Shown: piece by piece, positions 43,857 to 52,819 of the stretch
How the letters are laid out: each line of letters starts with the position of its first letter
Position numbering within the stretch: the stretch's first letter is position 1
NCBI GenBank assembly: GCA_014656495.1
Contig: BNCN01000010.1
Location: 62,001-126,000 of the forward strand
Origin: Comamonas sp. KCTC 72670
GTDB lineage: Bacteria; Myxococcota; Myxococcia; Myxococcales; Myxococcaceae
Direction of reading: 5' to 3'
DNA: 64,000 nucleotides
Notes under the pieces: generated by a model
The model's input: the letters and a program-made list of their open reading frames with translations, nothing else
The model's database searches: none
What the model was told of the DNA's origin: nothing
Made by a program: the position numbers and the translations under genes

Positions 43857-46745
43857 TCAGAACGTCCCTCCGCCGAGCGTGAGGATGGACGGCAGCTCAT
43901 GCTCCGGATGCGCGCGCAGCAACTGGTAGGCGACGCCGCCCACCCCCGCCAGCAGCCCGGGAGCGAAGGCGTTTCGCGCCAGACCGCAGGAGGGCCCATG
44001 CTCCTCGATACTGGTCAGGATGCTCGCCAGCAGGCCCTCTCGCGTCAGGCCTTCAGGTGCCTCGCCCGCGCGCAGGGCGTGCTCCAGGAGCTCCCACGAG
44101 CCCAGGTCACCGTGGCACGCGCAGTGGTTCCATCCCAACCCGAGCCTTCGGGTCGCCGTGGCCGCCCGGCGCAAGCGCAGGCGTGTCTGAGGCAGCTCGA
44201 AGCGAGGGTCCAGGTCGACGTGCGCCAACCCGATGCCCACCGCGCCGTGGCACCACGCGGCGGCGGACTTCGCGCCCTCCAACCCGCGCAGGTCCAGCCA
44301 GTTCTGCTCACCCTCGTCGAAGAGGGCGTCCTCGAACGCGAAGGCCTCCTGTGCCAGCTCCGCGTAACGCGACTCCCCTGTCGCACGGGCCAGCAGCGTC
44401 AGCGCCCAGCCCATGCCGGTGGTGCCGTGCGCGAAGCCGCCAATGCCCTGGGGCCACTGCTCGTGTATCCAACACGCCTGGCCGTTCTTGCGACGCGCGT
44501 GCTCGCACACGGTGTCACCGAGCGCGCGCGCCATCTGGAGATAGCGCGCGTTCCCTGTCCGGCGATGGAGCGCGAGCAAGGGCGGAATCGCCCCCGCGGT
44601 TCCCGACAGCACGTCATGGGCATCCGCGGCCGAGGCGGACTCGGGGATGGCGTCCGCGAGCGTCTCCGCGCGCGCCAGCCCATCTCCCGCGTCACACTTC
44701 CAGTCCCGCAGGACGAGCCGCGTCCAGAGTTGAGAGCCCAGGCCGATGTAGGCCCCGGGCGGAGGCGGACGCAGGCGGATGCCCTTGCGCTGGCGCAGCG
44801 ACTCGAAGCGGTCCTCGGCCAGCACCAGCGTGTGCAGCACCGACGCCAGCAGCGGCTCCAGCCCCTCCACGGGGTCCGCCCGGCCCTTCTCCACTTCGCG
44901 CAGGTATCCGCCCACCAGCAGCGCGACACCGGAGGCGCCGCCGTAGAGGTCCTGCTCCAGCGGCTGGACGGACCAGCCCGTGGGCCCCCGCGTGGGGGCG
45001 ATCCACGTGACACTGCCATCCGTGCCTCGGATGGCGGTGGAGACGAGCTGGCGCAAGATGTTCGCCGCGAGTCTCCGGCGGCGCGCGTCGACGTGGTCCG
45101 TGCGAACGTGTGACGGCACCATCGGCGCCGCGTCCGGCATCCACCCGTCATTGACGTACGCGCTGACCAAGGCCGCCTGGATGACGTCGCGCTCCAGGGT
45201 GAAGTCCGCGGTGCGCCAGTTCTCCAGCGCGGCCTCCACCAGGTTGCAGCGCGGCAGCCACCGCGTTCCCCGGGGGCCCTCCAGTTGGCCGTCTTCCGCC
45301 AACGTGGTGAAGAACGGGACGTCGCCCTCGAGCAGGTCCTCGACCTCGGCCGCGACCACCTCCGGAGCGCCTGGCGCGGTCGACACGTTGGCGGCCATCC
45401 GCGTCAGCAGGTCGAACGCACGCTGGCGCGCCGGGCCGTCCTTGTGCAGGGAGACCGGGTGCCACAGCATGCGCGCCACCTCCGCGTACACCTCCGTGGC
45501 CCGAGTCACGACGCGAATGCGGCACGGTTCGAAGGGCGCGAGCAACCCGCGCAACGTCCCCGCGCCATCCAGCGCCCGCAGCGTGGCCGTCATGCCATCG
45601 AAGCCCGACAGGACGTCCGGCCAGAACCGGGCCAACGCGGGCTCGGGACTGGGGTGGTTCTGGGAGACCTGCGCGGGCATCTGCGTGATGCCGATGCGGG
45701 CTTCGTCCGTGCCCTTCTTGAGGATGTCCGGTTGCTGCACCATGGGCTGCTGCCCGGGGAGCATGCCCACCGCGGAGTTGTCCACGCCGCGCCACCCCAG
45801 ACCTATTCCCCGCCCCGGCAACATGCCGATGGACAGCACCGAGCCGCTCACCAGCTCCGCCGCATGATCCAACGCCTGCCCCAGCTCCGAGGGCTTGGGC
45901 GGGATGCGCGGCGTGAACACCGTCTCGCAGTCCACGACGACGGGGGCATCCCCATGGGCGATGACGTTCTCCGAATGCAGGTCGCTGCCGCTCAGCAGCC
46001 GCATGATGGCCAGCCAGTGGCCGATGCCGCGATAGAAGCCCCGGAGCGCCTCGTCGCCGGAGGCGTACTGGTGGGGGACGAACTCGGCCCAACCGTGCGT
46101 GCCTCGGTCCACGACCTCCGGGACGCGGATGGTCAGGGGGCCGTCGTGCCGCGCCTTCAGCTCCGAGAGGAACCGTCCCAGCGCCGCGTCGATGGCCACC
46201 GAGCGCGGCTTGTACACCAGGCGCTCCGAGCCACACTGGAGCAGCGCCACCGTCTGGCCGCCGCGGTGACTGTCGCCCGCGCCAAAGGACAGGCCCGTCA
46301 GTTCACCCACCGCCCTGCCCTGGCACAAGACGCTCAGCGACGGGCGCTCCTGGCCCCAGCGCTCGGCGAATCGCAGCGCGGCGTCCACCCGGTTGCGCAC
46401 GATGCGCTCCACTCGAGGCAGCATCGTGGGGTAGTTCGCCGCCTGGCCCTCCCAGAAGGCGCGCCGCGACGAGAGTTCCAGGAACTGAGCCCAACGCGCC
46501 TCCGGGTCCTGGGCATCCAGCTTCCCCGTCACCCGCGCGGCGTTCAACTCCAGAACGAGCAGCCGCCCCAGCTTCAGCGTGAGCTGCGCGTACAGGGATT
46601 CGCGCGTCGCGGAGACAACGACGTCGCGCTCACTCGAAGATAGCCCAGTAACCCGGTCAAGCTGGGACGCCAGCTCCTCCACGACGGGCAGGAGCAGGCA
46701 TCCCAATGACACGTCAAAGTTACTGGCGTCCGTGTCAGACGCCAT
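43857..46745 (-). CDS. lanM: Class II lanthipeptide synthetase LanM
   Basis: 962 residues. The N-terminal half is the DUF4135 dehydratase (LQCGSERLVYKPRSVAID, GSDLHSENVIAHGD, VVDCETVFTPR), a lipid-kinase-like fold that phosphorylates and eliminates Ser/Thr. The C-terminal half is the LanC cyclase, with zinc ligands Cys832 (AAWCHGAVGIG), Cys877 and His878 (ACHGDLG). All catalytic regions appear intact, and the length is normal for LanM. It starts 11 bases after the precursor gene, so both share one transcript. Confidence 0.95.
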   Translation of the reverse strand: MASDTDASNFDVSLGCLLLPVVEELASQLDRVTGLSSSERDVVVSATRESLYAQLTLKLGRLLVLELNAARVTGKLDAQDPEARWAQFLELSSRRAFWEGQAANYPTMLPRVERIVRNRVDAALRFAERWGQERPSLSVLCQGRAVGELTGLSFGAGDSHRGGQTVALLQCGSERLVYKPRSVAIDAALGRFLSELKARHDGPLTIRVPEVVDRGTHGWAEFVPHQYASGDEALRGFYRGIGHWLAIMRLLSGSDLHSENVIAHGDAPVVVDCETVFTPRIPPKPSELGQALDHAAELVSGSVLSIGMLPGRGIGLGWRGVDNSAVGMLPGQQPMVQQPDILKKGTDEARIGITQMPAQVSQNHPSPEPALARFWPDVLSGFDGMTATLRALDGAGTLRGLLAPFEPCRIRVVTRATEVYAEVARMLWHPVSLHKDGPARQRAFDLLTRMAANVSTAPGAPEVVAAEVEDLLEGDVPFFTTLAEDGQLEGPRGTRWLPRCNLVEAALENWRTADFTLERDVIQAALVSAYVNDGWMPDAAPMVPSHVRTDHVDARRRRLAANILRQLVSTAIRGTDGSVTWIAPTRGPTGWSVQPLEQDLYGGASGVALLVGGYLREVEKGRADPVEGLEPLLASVLHTLVLAEDRFESLRQRKGIRLRPPPPGAYIGLGSQLWTRLVLRDWKCDAGDGLARAETLADAIPESASAADAHDVLSGTAGAIPPLLALHRRTGNARYLQMARALGDTVCEHARRKNGQACWIHEQWPQGIGGFAHGTTGMGWALTLLARATGESRYAELAQEAFAFEDALFDEGEQNWLDLRGLEGAKSAAAWCHGAVGIGLAHVDLDPRFELPQTRLRLRRAATATRRLGLGWNHCACHGDLGSWELLEHALRAGEAPEGLTREGLLASILTSIEEHGPSCGLARNAFAPGLLAGVGGVAYQLLRAHPEHELPSILTLGGGTF

Positions 46746-46756
46746 GACCGTTCAAC

Positions 46757-46945
46757 TCAGCAGCACTGACGGGTGTTCGAGCCAGAGCACCCCGTGCCAC
46801 AGCGGCCGGAGATGACGATGGTCTCGTGGATGATGTCCGACTCGGTGAACTCACCACCGACGAACAGCGGCCCCGCGGGGTTGCTCTTGTCTGCGTTGTT
46901 GCGCCACTGCTCCACCAGCTCGGCTCCCTGGACGTTCTCGTTCAT
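46757..46945 (-). CDS. lanA: Lanthipeptide precursor LanA, mersacidin/lichenicidin-type leader
   Basis: 62 residues from ATG 46945, with AGGAGA seven bases upstream (a longer frame to 47053 is excluded). The leader resembles the mersacidin/lichenicidin family: an Asn/Glu-rich start, EQWRNNADKSNPAGPLF with the characteristic NPAG, then GGEFTESDI. The core is C-terminal: ...ETIVISGRCGTGCSGSNTRQCC, with Cys49, 53, 61 and 62 and six Ser/Thr (42, 46, 51, 54, 56, 58) available for dehydration, so up to four thioether rings. A GG at 30-31 is a possible but early cleavage site. The call rests on position beside lanM and on composition. Confidence 0.88.
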   Translation of the reverse strand: MNENVQGAELVEQWRNNADKSNPAGPLFVGGEFTESDIIHETIVISGRCGTGCSGSNTRQCC

Positions 46946-47392
46946 GACGGGTCTCCTGGTTACGATTGACGGATGCGTCGAACAGAAAGCCAGACTGAAG
47001 TCTGACGCGCTGTCGACATGAAAACGATACGCCCTGTTTTCACCGCCATGCAAGGAGCCCGGGTCCTACACGGTTTACGCGAGACGTCACGCGTCATCCC
47101 CGCGGGCGACGTTTCGCGCGGTGTCGAACGACTTCCTCGACGGAAGCGGAGGTAATTCCTACCAGGCGCGGCACGAGCAGGCCCTGTGTCAACGGCGCCC
47201 TCCCAGGTCCGCTCCGCCCTACCTCGTCGCGGGCGGATGTCGCCGACCTGGATTCGAACGGTTCGATAAGGAGGGCCTCCCCGTGACACGGGCTGTCACC
47301 TCCGGCCCGCCGTCAGACCTCGATGCGAATCGGCCCCATGCGATCCGATGAGGCCGCCAGGACGAGGCTGCGCAGCCTGGGAAAGCGCCCCG
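46946..47392. other. Region upstream of lanA
   Basis: 447 bases, AT-richer than average near 46960-47050, with no supported gene. It holds the putative lanA promoter and a palindrome described separately. The stretch 47250-47300 contains tRNA-T-loop-like bases but no tRNA. Confidence 0.4.
46991..47053 (-). promoter_or_regulatory. Putative lanA promoter and operator-like palindrome
   Basis: On the minus strand TTGCAT (47053-47048) and TATCGT (47029-47024) are spaced 18 bases apart, a passable housekeeping promoter about 80 bases upstream of lanA. Some 20 bases downstream of the -10 box lies a perfect 14-base palindrome CAGACTTCAGTCTG (46991-47004), well placed for a repressor. Visual match only. 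Confidence 0.3.
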
Positions 47393-48355
47393 TCACTCGC
47401 GCCCGGACATCTTCCCTGACACAGGGGGGAAGAACGCGGCGGCCCAGGGCGACTCGCCTCGGGACGCCCATTGCTCGGCTCGCTCCCGCACGAGGCTCCA
47501 ACCGGAGCTGAGCGTGTGGGTCGCTCCCATCTCCGCCACGATGCCGGCGCGGCGGAGGTCATCGAAGGCCGCCGCCAGCCGCTCCACTTCGAGGATGTCC
47601 GGCCACTGCGTCTCTTCGACGAGACGCGTCCGCACCTTCGCGTCGAACTGGCGCCACACCTCACGGCGAACGCGGTCCTCGCCCAGGTCGTACCAGGCTT
47701 GGTGATCCGTGGCCTCCGCCAGGTCATTGAGGCTCCGGAGGCCGTAGTTGAACCCACGCCAGAGCTGCTCCAGGGCTTCCGGCACGAGCGCGGCCTCGTC
47801 TTCGGACAACGGTGGAGGCGTGTACCCGAGTGCGCCCAAGCGCTGGGCCAGTTGCTCCGCGCGCTCAAGCAATCCCAAGGCCTCGGCGAGCTTTGGAAAC
47901 GGGACGTCACCTCGCGTCGAAGCCAGCGCCCTGAACTCCAGGCGCCAATTCGATTCGACGAGCACCTCCACTCCGGCCTGGACGTGTCCCACGTCATCCT
48001 CCCGCACCACGGCATCCAGGCCGGAGCCCTTCATCACCGCCATGGCGACTGCGAGAATCGAGTCCCGCACGGTGGGAGGTCGAGGCGCGGGCGCGAAGCC
48101 CTGCGCCAGGAGCCTGAGAGCCAGTTCCTCGACCTGCTCCGTCAGGCCCAGCTTCGCGACGAGTTCAGGTGAGAGGATCTCCCCCATGTTGGAAACCAGG
48201 GGACGCTCCACGACCTCGGCCGTGTCGTAGTTGATCTGGTCCAACAGGACATACCAGCGGCCGTCGTCCCAGCCGTGCAAGGAGATGTCCTTGACGCCTG
48301 CCAGGACCTCGTCGGTGATGGCGCGGACCTGTTCGTACTGCGACTCGCTCGACAT
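47393..48355 (-). CDS. Unrecognised soluble protein
   Basis: 320 residues from ATG 48355 (AAGGAAA upstream). No signal or membrane segment. The beginning (YEQVRAITDEVLAGVKDI) and the end (LEVERLAAAFDDLRRAGIVAEMG, SSGWSLVRERAEQWA) look like helical immunity- or stress-type proteins, and the C-terminal part may be distantly DUF6891-like, but I could not confirm a family. It lies upstream of lanA on the same strand, 447 bases away, and is not clearly part of that operon. Confidence 0.6.
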   Translation of the reverse strand: MSSESQYEQVRAITDEVLAGVKDISLHGWDDGRWYVLLDQINYDTAEVVERPLVSNMGEILSPELVAKLGLTEQVEELALRLLAQGFAPAPRPPTVRDSILAVAMAVMKGSGLDAVVREDDVGHVQAGVEVLVESNWRLEFRALASTRGDVPFPKLAEALGLLERAEQLAQRLGALGYTPPPLSEDEAALVPEALEQLWRGFNYGLRSLNDLAEATDHQAWYDLGEDRVRREVWRQFDAKVRTRLVEETQWPDILEVERLAAAFDDLRRAGIVAEMGATHTLSSGWSLVRERAEQWASRGESPWAAAFFPPVSGKMSGRE

Positions 48356-48876
48356 GCCGTGGTTTCCTTCCCGGTCGACTGCATGGGGACCTTGCCACCC
48401 CGGAAGTCCCCTGGAAATGTCGGGCCGTGGCGCGCCGAAGTCTCTCGTCCCGCAGGAGTCATGCATCCCAGGAATGGGATGACCCCAGTCAATGACAATT
48501 CAAAACTTTTCCAACCACGTCACCACGCACACGGCACAGTCAACACTCCACGCCACCCCTGACTTGACCACCTCATCCATGCAAAAAAGACAATGCCGCC
48601 CCTTCTCAACTTCGCGAAAACCCATCCAACTCAATGCGGCGTCTCACGCCATTCGAACGGACGACGGGACGGCAGCCTTCGATATCCGCCTGCTGCGGTG
48701 CTCGCGTCCTGACTGGAGTGCCGCGGGGAGAGCGGTGCTCCTCCAGGTCGAAAACGACCTGTTCGCGTGGCATCAAAGAAGCCACGCCGAAACGAAAGAC
48801 CGTGCCTCTTCTTGCAAAGTCCTCTCAGCGGTTGCCGTGCACTCGCGTAGCCCCTCCTCGTTTCCTGGGTATCGAC
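48356..48876. other. Divergent intergenic region, 521 bases
   Basis: Separates the unknown 47393 gene from the secreted 48877 gene. It is notably AT-rich around 48490-48620 (for example AATTCAAAACTTTTCC), unlike the rest of the window, and must hold both promoters. TTGACC near 48563 followed by GACAAT 19 bases later is a weak promoter candidate for the rightward gene. No gene is seen. Confidence 0.35.
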
Positions 48877-51030
48877 ATGCCTTCATCACTCCGGCCCTTT
48901 CTGCTCGCCAGTCTGGCCTTGCTCCTACCGTTGCAGGCTGCTGCTCAATCCTTCGACCGGACCTTCGTGTACGAAGCCGAGACCCACCTGTCCCACGCAA
49001 TGGGCTATGCGGACCGCGCGGGATGGGCCGCGAATACCGCGGCGCATGTCCGAGGACACCTCGTCTACGGGCCCTATGCGACGAACTGGGGCAGCGGCGC
49101 GGGCAAGGCCGTCTTCCGCCTCATGATTGACAACAACTCCGCCAACAACCGCGCGGTGGCCGCGCTGGAGGTCAACTGTGCCAGCAGCGACCGCGTCATC
49201 GCCCGGCACGAAATCCTGAGGGGCGATTTCACCCAGCCCCTGGTCTATCAGGACTTCGATTTGTGGTTCGACCTGCAGGCGTGCGCCCACCAGCGAATGG
49301 AGGTCCGGCTGGACTGGTACGCGCAGGCGTACATGAACGTCGACAAGGTCACCGTCCACTTGGATGACTACACCGCCGGGCAGCCCCCGGTGAAGAACTT
49401 CACCCAGAGCTCGGACTCCCATGTCCAATCCCTGGTCCGGAGAGCCATCGAGGGGCTGGGCTTCGGGACCTACGACCCGGTGACGTCGCAGCTCCGGCGG
49501 GATGGCCCCAACGCCAATGATCTGGTCTTCGTTGGAAAGCACTACATGGCGTGGATTGACCAGACGGGATTCTACGGGAAGATCAACGCGCTCTGGCTGC
49601 TCAATGGCGCGTCAGGTGACGCGCTCGCGTTCCTCCATGAGCAGTCTCCCTCACGCCGCCCGGTGAGTTTCCTGGGCGTCGCCGAGGATGGAAACGGCGC
49701 GTGGATGCCAGGCTACAGCGGTGCGGAGCATTACGAACTGCCGCACGAAATCCCCGAGCCGGGCGAAGACCCCAACGGCAACGGGCAATGCGATACGAAC
49801 GAAGCCTGCCAAGGCAGCGCCTGCGTCAAGACCATCTGCAACTGGTACAGCGTCAATGAGGCCGCGCCGGTCACGGACACGGATGTCCCGCATTGGACCG
49901 CCTGCTCTCGCAATCGCATGGCGTGGGCGAGGAAGAATGCTCCCATTGTTCACGAGGAGACCGCCACGTCCTTGCGGCTGGTCTACGCGGCTCCCATCAC
50001 GAAGGAGGCGGACGCCGGCAAGGATGGCGCGCACGAGGGAGACCGCTGCCATCAGGACTTCCTGTTCGCGGACGGCCTGCGCCGCCCCGTCTACCTGCGT
50101 TTGGGCTACGTGCTCCACGGGGACCGCCCCTTCTTCGACCGCACCTACCAGTTCGACAATCCCGCGGGGAACCCCGCCTTTGGACAGGAAGTCTGGTCCG
50201 TGATTGGCGGGCTGGTGCTGTCGAAGCTGCCCGCGACCCAACCCTCCAAGGCCGACCTGTTCCACACGGTGCGCCCGGATCGGCTTGCGATTCGAGGCCC
50301 CGTGGCCCCGTTCTCGTTTCCAGCGGGACAGTGGACCGCGCGGCAGGGCGCGCCGCCCGCGAACCAGGACGAGGTCTGGGCCTGGCTGGGCACGTCCCTC
50401 TCTTGGAGCGCGCGGGGCCGCGCGTCCCTGGGCGACTCGCTGAAGATGGAGTCCCTGGGGCCTGCCGACAACGATGACACGGGCTTCTGCCTCTGCAAGG
50501 TCCACGGAGGCATGGAGATCGGCGGCGGCGTGCTGCACCGAGGGATTTCCCTCCCCATCCACGGAGGCACCCGCTCCATCGAGACCACGCGGCGGATCTC
50601 CTTCCCCTCGGAGTACACCCTCCCCTTCGTCTACGAGGCGGAGTCGAGCGCGCTCTACAAACTCGTGGGACGACAGGAGGGGGATGGGTGGTCCGCCAAC
50701 ACCGCCGCGGACGTCGCTGGAAGCCTCATCTACGGCCCCTATGCGACCCACTGGGGCGACGGCGCCATGCGCGCCAACTTCAGGATGATGGTCGATTCCA
50801 TTTCGACGGGAGGCAACGTCGTCACCATCGATGTCTATGACGCGACCGCACGCCAGGTCATCGCGAGCCAGGCCATCGCACGTTCGCGGTTCACCCAGCC
50901 GTTCATGTACCAGGACGTCAGCCTCGACTTCTCGCTGGCGGGCCGGCTGGGCCATGCCATCGAGACGCGCGTCTACTGGCACGACATCTCCTACGTGAAG
51001 GTCGACAAGATCTCGGTCTTCGACCGGTAG
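48877..51030 (+). CDS. Secreted protein with duplicated jelly-roll domains flanking an unknown core
   Basis: 717 residues from ATG 48877, which opens the signal peptide (PFLLASLALLLPLQAAAQ). Residues ~27-165 and ~575-717 are two copies of one carbohydrate-binding-like jelly roll: VYEAET/VYEAES, GW.ANTAA.V.G.L.YGPYAT.WG.G, FTQP..YQD, VDK..V. The middle ~400 residues carry an acidic Cys-rich loop (DPNGNGQCDTNEACQGSACVKTICNW) that may bind calcium, and no catalytic motif I can name. Probably an extracellular glycan-binding or degrading protein. Confidence 0.75.
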   Translation: MPSSLRPFLLASLALLLPLQAAAQSFDRTFVYEAETHLSHAMGYADRAGWAANTAAHVRGHLVYGPYATNWGSGAGKAVFRLMIDNNSANNRAVAALEVNCASSDRVIARHEILRGDFTQPLVYQDFDLWFDLQACAHQRMEVRLDWYAQAYMNVDKVTVHLDDYTAGQPPVKNFTQSSDSHVQSLVRRAIEGLGFGTYDPVTSQLRRDGPNANDLVFVGKHYMAWIDQTGFYGKINALWLLNGASGDALAFLHEQSPSRRPVSFLGVAEDGNGAWMPGYSGAEHYELPHEIPEPGEDPNGNGQCDTNEACQGSACVKTICNWYSVNEAAPVTDTDVPHWTACSRNRMAWARKNAPIVHEETATSLRLVYAAPITKEADAGKDGAHEGDRCHQDFLFADGLRRPVYLRLGYVLHGDRPFFDRTYQFDNPAGNPAFGQEVWSVIGGLVLSKLPATQPSKADLFHTVRPDRLAIRGPVAPFSFPAGQWTARQGAPPANQDEVWAWLGTSLSWSARGRASLGDSLKMESLGPADNDDTGFCLCKVHGGMEIGGGVLHRGISLPIHGGTRSIETTRRISFPSEYTLPFVYEAESSALYKLVGRQEGDGWSANTAADVAGSLIYGPYATHWGDGAMRANFRMMVDSISTGGNVVTIDVYDATARQVIASQAIARSRFTQPFMYQDVSLDFSLAGRLGHAIETRVYWHDISYVKVDKISVFDR

Positions 51031-51274
51031 GCTGTCGAGCGTGAGGGCTTCCTCGCCGTGGACATGGAGGGAGCCTCAACACGCGCCAGGGAACGAGGCT
51101 GACTCCTTGCGTCACGACAGAATGGACACTCCGGGCTGTCAGGATGTGTGGAGCCACCTTGTCGGGCCGCTTCACCGGCCCGGCCCCGCGCCCCTCAACT
51201 GGGTGGCCCGCCCGGGCAGGCCTCGGATGATTCCCACGCGCCCCTTGGGCCGTGCACCTGAAAGGACGCCCCTG

Positions 51275-52186
51275 ATGCCCTCCGCCCCCAACGATGCGCC
51301 CCAGATTCTCGAGCTCGCCGCGACCCACGGCATCCAGCTCCAACCCGAATCTCTCTCCGTCAACGAGGCCGGGCTCGACTATCGGGTCGTCATGGCGCGA
51401 GGGCTCGACGGCGTGCAGTGGGTCCTCCGCATCCCCCGGCGTGACGATGTCTCCGACAAGCTCGACGCCGAGCGGAGGATCCTGGACTTCATCGCGCCCC
51501 GCCTCGGCGTGCCCGTTCCGCGATGGCGGGTCTCCAACCGAAGCCTCATCGCCTATCAGGCCCTGCCCGGCAGACCCGGCCTGACGCTGGACCCGGCCAC
51601 CAGCGAGCCCATCTGGCACTTCGACAACACGTCCCGCGTCTACGCCCAGGAGTTCGGCCGCCTCCTCCAGCGGATGCACGCCCTCGACATCGAGGACGCC
51701 CGGCGCGCGGGCCTGGTTGTCGAGACACCCGAGCAGGTCCGCGCCAACTGGGCCGCCGACATCGCCCGCGTGCGCGGGGAGTTCGACGTCGCGGAGTCAC
51801 TGGCGAGGCGGTGGGAGCGCTGGCTGGCGGACGATTCGTACTGGCCCCGACACGTCGTGATGTCCCACGGCGAGCTGTATCCCGCCCACGTGCTGATCAA
51901 CCCGGACGACACCATCACCGGCGTGCTCGACTGGACCACCGCCAAGGTGGGAGACCCGGCACGCGACTTCGTCTTCCAGAAGATGCTGGGCGTGGAGGCC
52001 GTCTTCGAGGCCACCGTCGACGCCTACGTGAAGGCCGGCGGGCAGGTCTGGGACCGCCTGGGCGACCACTGCTCGGAGCTGCTCGCGGCCACCCCCGTCA
52101 GCTATGCCCTCTTCGCCCTGATCACAGGCCAGCCAGAGCACCGCGAGGCCGCCGCGGCGGGGTTGATGCCCCCGGAGGCCATGTAG
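51275..52186 (+). CDS. Macrolide 2'-phosphotransferase-like aminoglycoside-kinase-fold enzyme
   Basis: 303 residues from ATG 51275 (AAAGGA nine bases upstream). Mph-family features: GLDYRVVMARGLDGVQWVLRIPRR, PVPRWRV, LIAYQALPGRPGLTLDP, then the kinase catalytic loop HGELYPAHVLI and metal motif GVLDWTTAKVGDPARDF. Mph enzymes phosphorylate the desosamine 2'-OH of macrolides with GTP. In this copy the catalytic-loop Asp of HGDL is Glu200, a conservative change that may reduce activity. Resistance is plausible but unproven; a native substrate is possible. Confidence 0.75.
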   Translation: MPSAPNDAPQILELAATHGIQLQPESLSVNEAGLDYRVVMARGLDGVQWVLRIPRRDDVSDKLDAERRILDFIAPRLGVPVPRWRVSNRSLIAYQALPGRPGLTLDPATSEPIWHFDNTSRVYAQEFGRLLQRMHALDIEDARRAGLVVETPEQVRANWAADIARVRGEFDVAESLARRWERWLADDSYWPRHVVMSHGELYPAHVLINPDDTITGVLDWTTAKVGDPARDFVFQKMLGVEAVFEATVDAYVKAGGQVWDRLGDHCSELLAATPVSYALFALITGQPEHREAAAAGLMPPEAM

Positions 52187-52200
52187 GCAGGCACCCCGGA

Positions 52201-52221
52201 CGGCGGGCCGGGCGCCCGCCG
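52201..52221. terminator. Hairpin after the kinase gene
   Basis: Perfect eight-base stem (CGGCGGGC / GCCCGCCG) with a five-base loop, 15 bases after the stop. Confidence 0.5.
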
Positions 52222-52285
52222 CTCAGGTTTCACTGTCCAATAGGGGCCCGGGGCGCTAGGTAGGGACGGCTCGCCGGAGCCTCAG

Positions 52286-52807
52286 ATGACCGCTGCCCTC
52301 CTGTCCCTGTCCCTCGCATTCACCCTCGTCACCGGCCAGTTCGCGCCGCAGGAAGCCGGGAGCGACCCGCTCGCGCCGGAACTGGAGGTCCGGGTCCAGG
52401 CCCTGGGCAAGCAGCTGCGCTGCGCCGTCTGCCAGGGCCTCTCCGTGGCGGACAGCCCGTCCTCCATGGCCCGCGCCCAGCTGGACATGATTCGCGCGCA
52501 GGTCGCCGAGGGGAAGAGCGACGCCGAGGTCGTCGAGTACTTCGTCGCGCGCTACGGCGAATGGGTGCTGCTGTCCCCCCGCGCCGAGGGCTTCAACTGG
52601 TTCGTGTGGCTGGGCCCGGTGGCGCTCGTCGTCGCGGGCGGCTTCGTCATCTGGCGGCAGCTCCAGCGTGGCCCGGGCGCGCCCGCGGCGGCCACCCCCT
52701 CCGAAGCAGAGACGAAACCCGCGGCTCCGGCCGCCCCCACTGGAGCGCCTCCGGTGGATGAAGAAGACCCGTACCTCCAGGCCGTGCGCCGGGAGCTCGA
52801 GCGCTAG
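52286..52807 (+). CDS. ccmH: Cytochrome c maturation protein CcmH
   Basis: 173 residues, with CGGAG six bases before the ATG. N-terminal signal, then the thiol motif LRCAVCQ (Cys46, Cys49), which keeps apocytochrome c cysteines reduced for haem attachment. SDAEVVEYFVARYGEWVLLSP and one membrane helix (WFVWLGPVALVVAGGFVIW) follow, then a Pro/Ala-rich cytoplasmic tail longer than in E. coli. The CcmI-like gene follows after 12 bases. The other ccm genes are not in the window. Confidence 0.93.
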   Translation: MTAALLSLSLAFTLVTGQFAPQEAGSDPLAPELEVRVQALGKQLRCAVCQGLSVADSPSSMARAQLDMIRAQVAEGKSDAEVVEYFVARYGEWVLLSPRAEGFNWFVWLGPVALVVAGGFVIWRQLQRGPGAPAAATPSEAETKPAAPAAPTGAPPVDEEDPYLQAVRRELER

Positions 52808-52819
52808 GAGCGCCAGGCC

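Noticed and set aside
47240..47300. tRNA-like bases (GATTCGAACGGTTCGA)
   Set aside because: T-loop-like sequence only; flanking bases do not form a T-stem, acceptor stem or anticodon arm.
40542..48355. The unknown gene at 47393 as part of the lanthipeptide operon
   Set aside because: It is 447 bases from lanA, with a separate likely promoter between them; kept as a separate gene.
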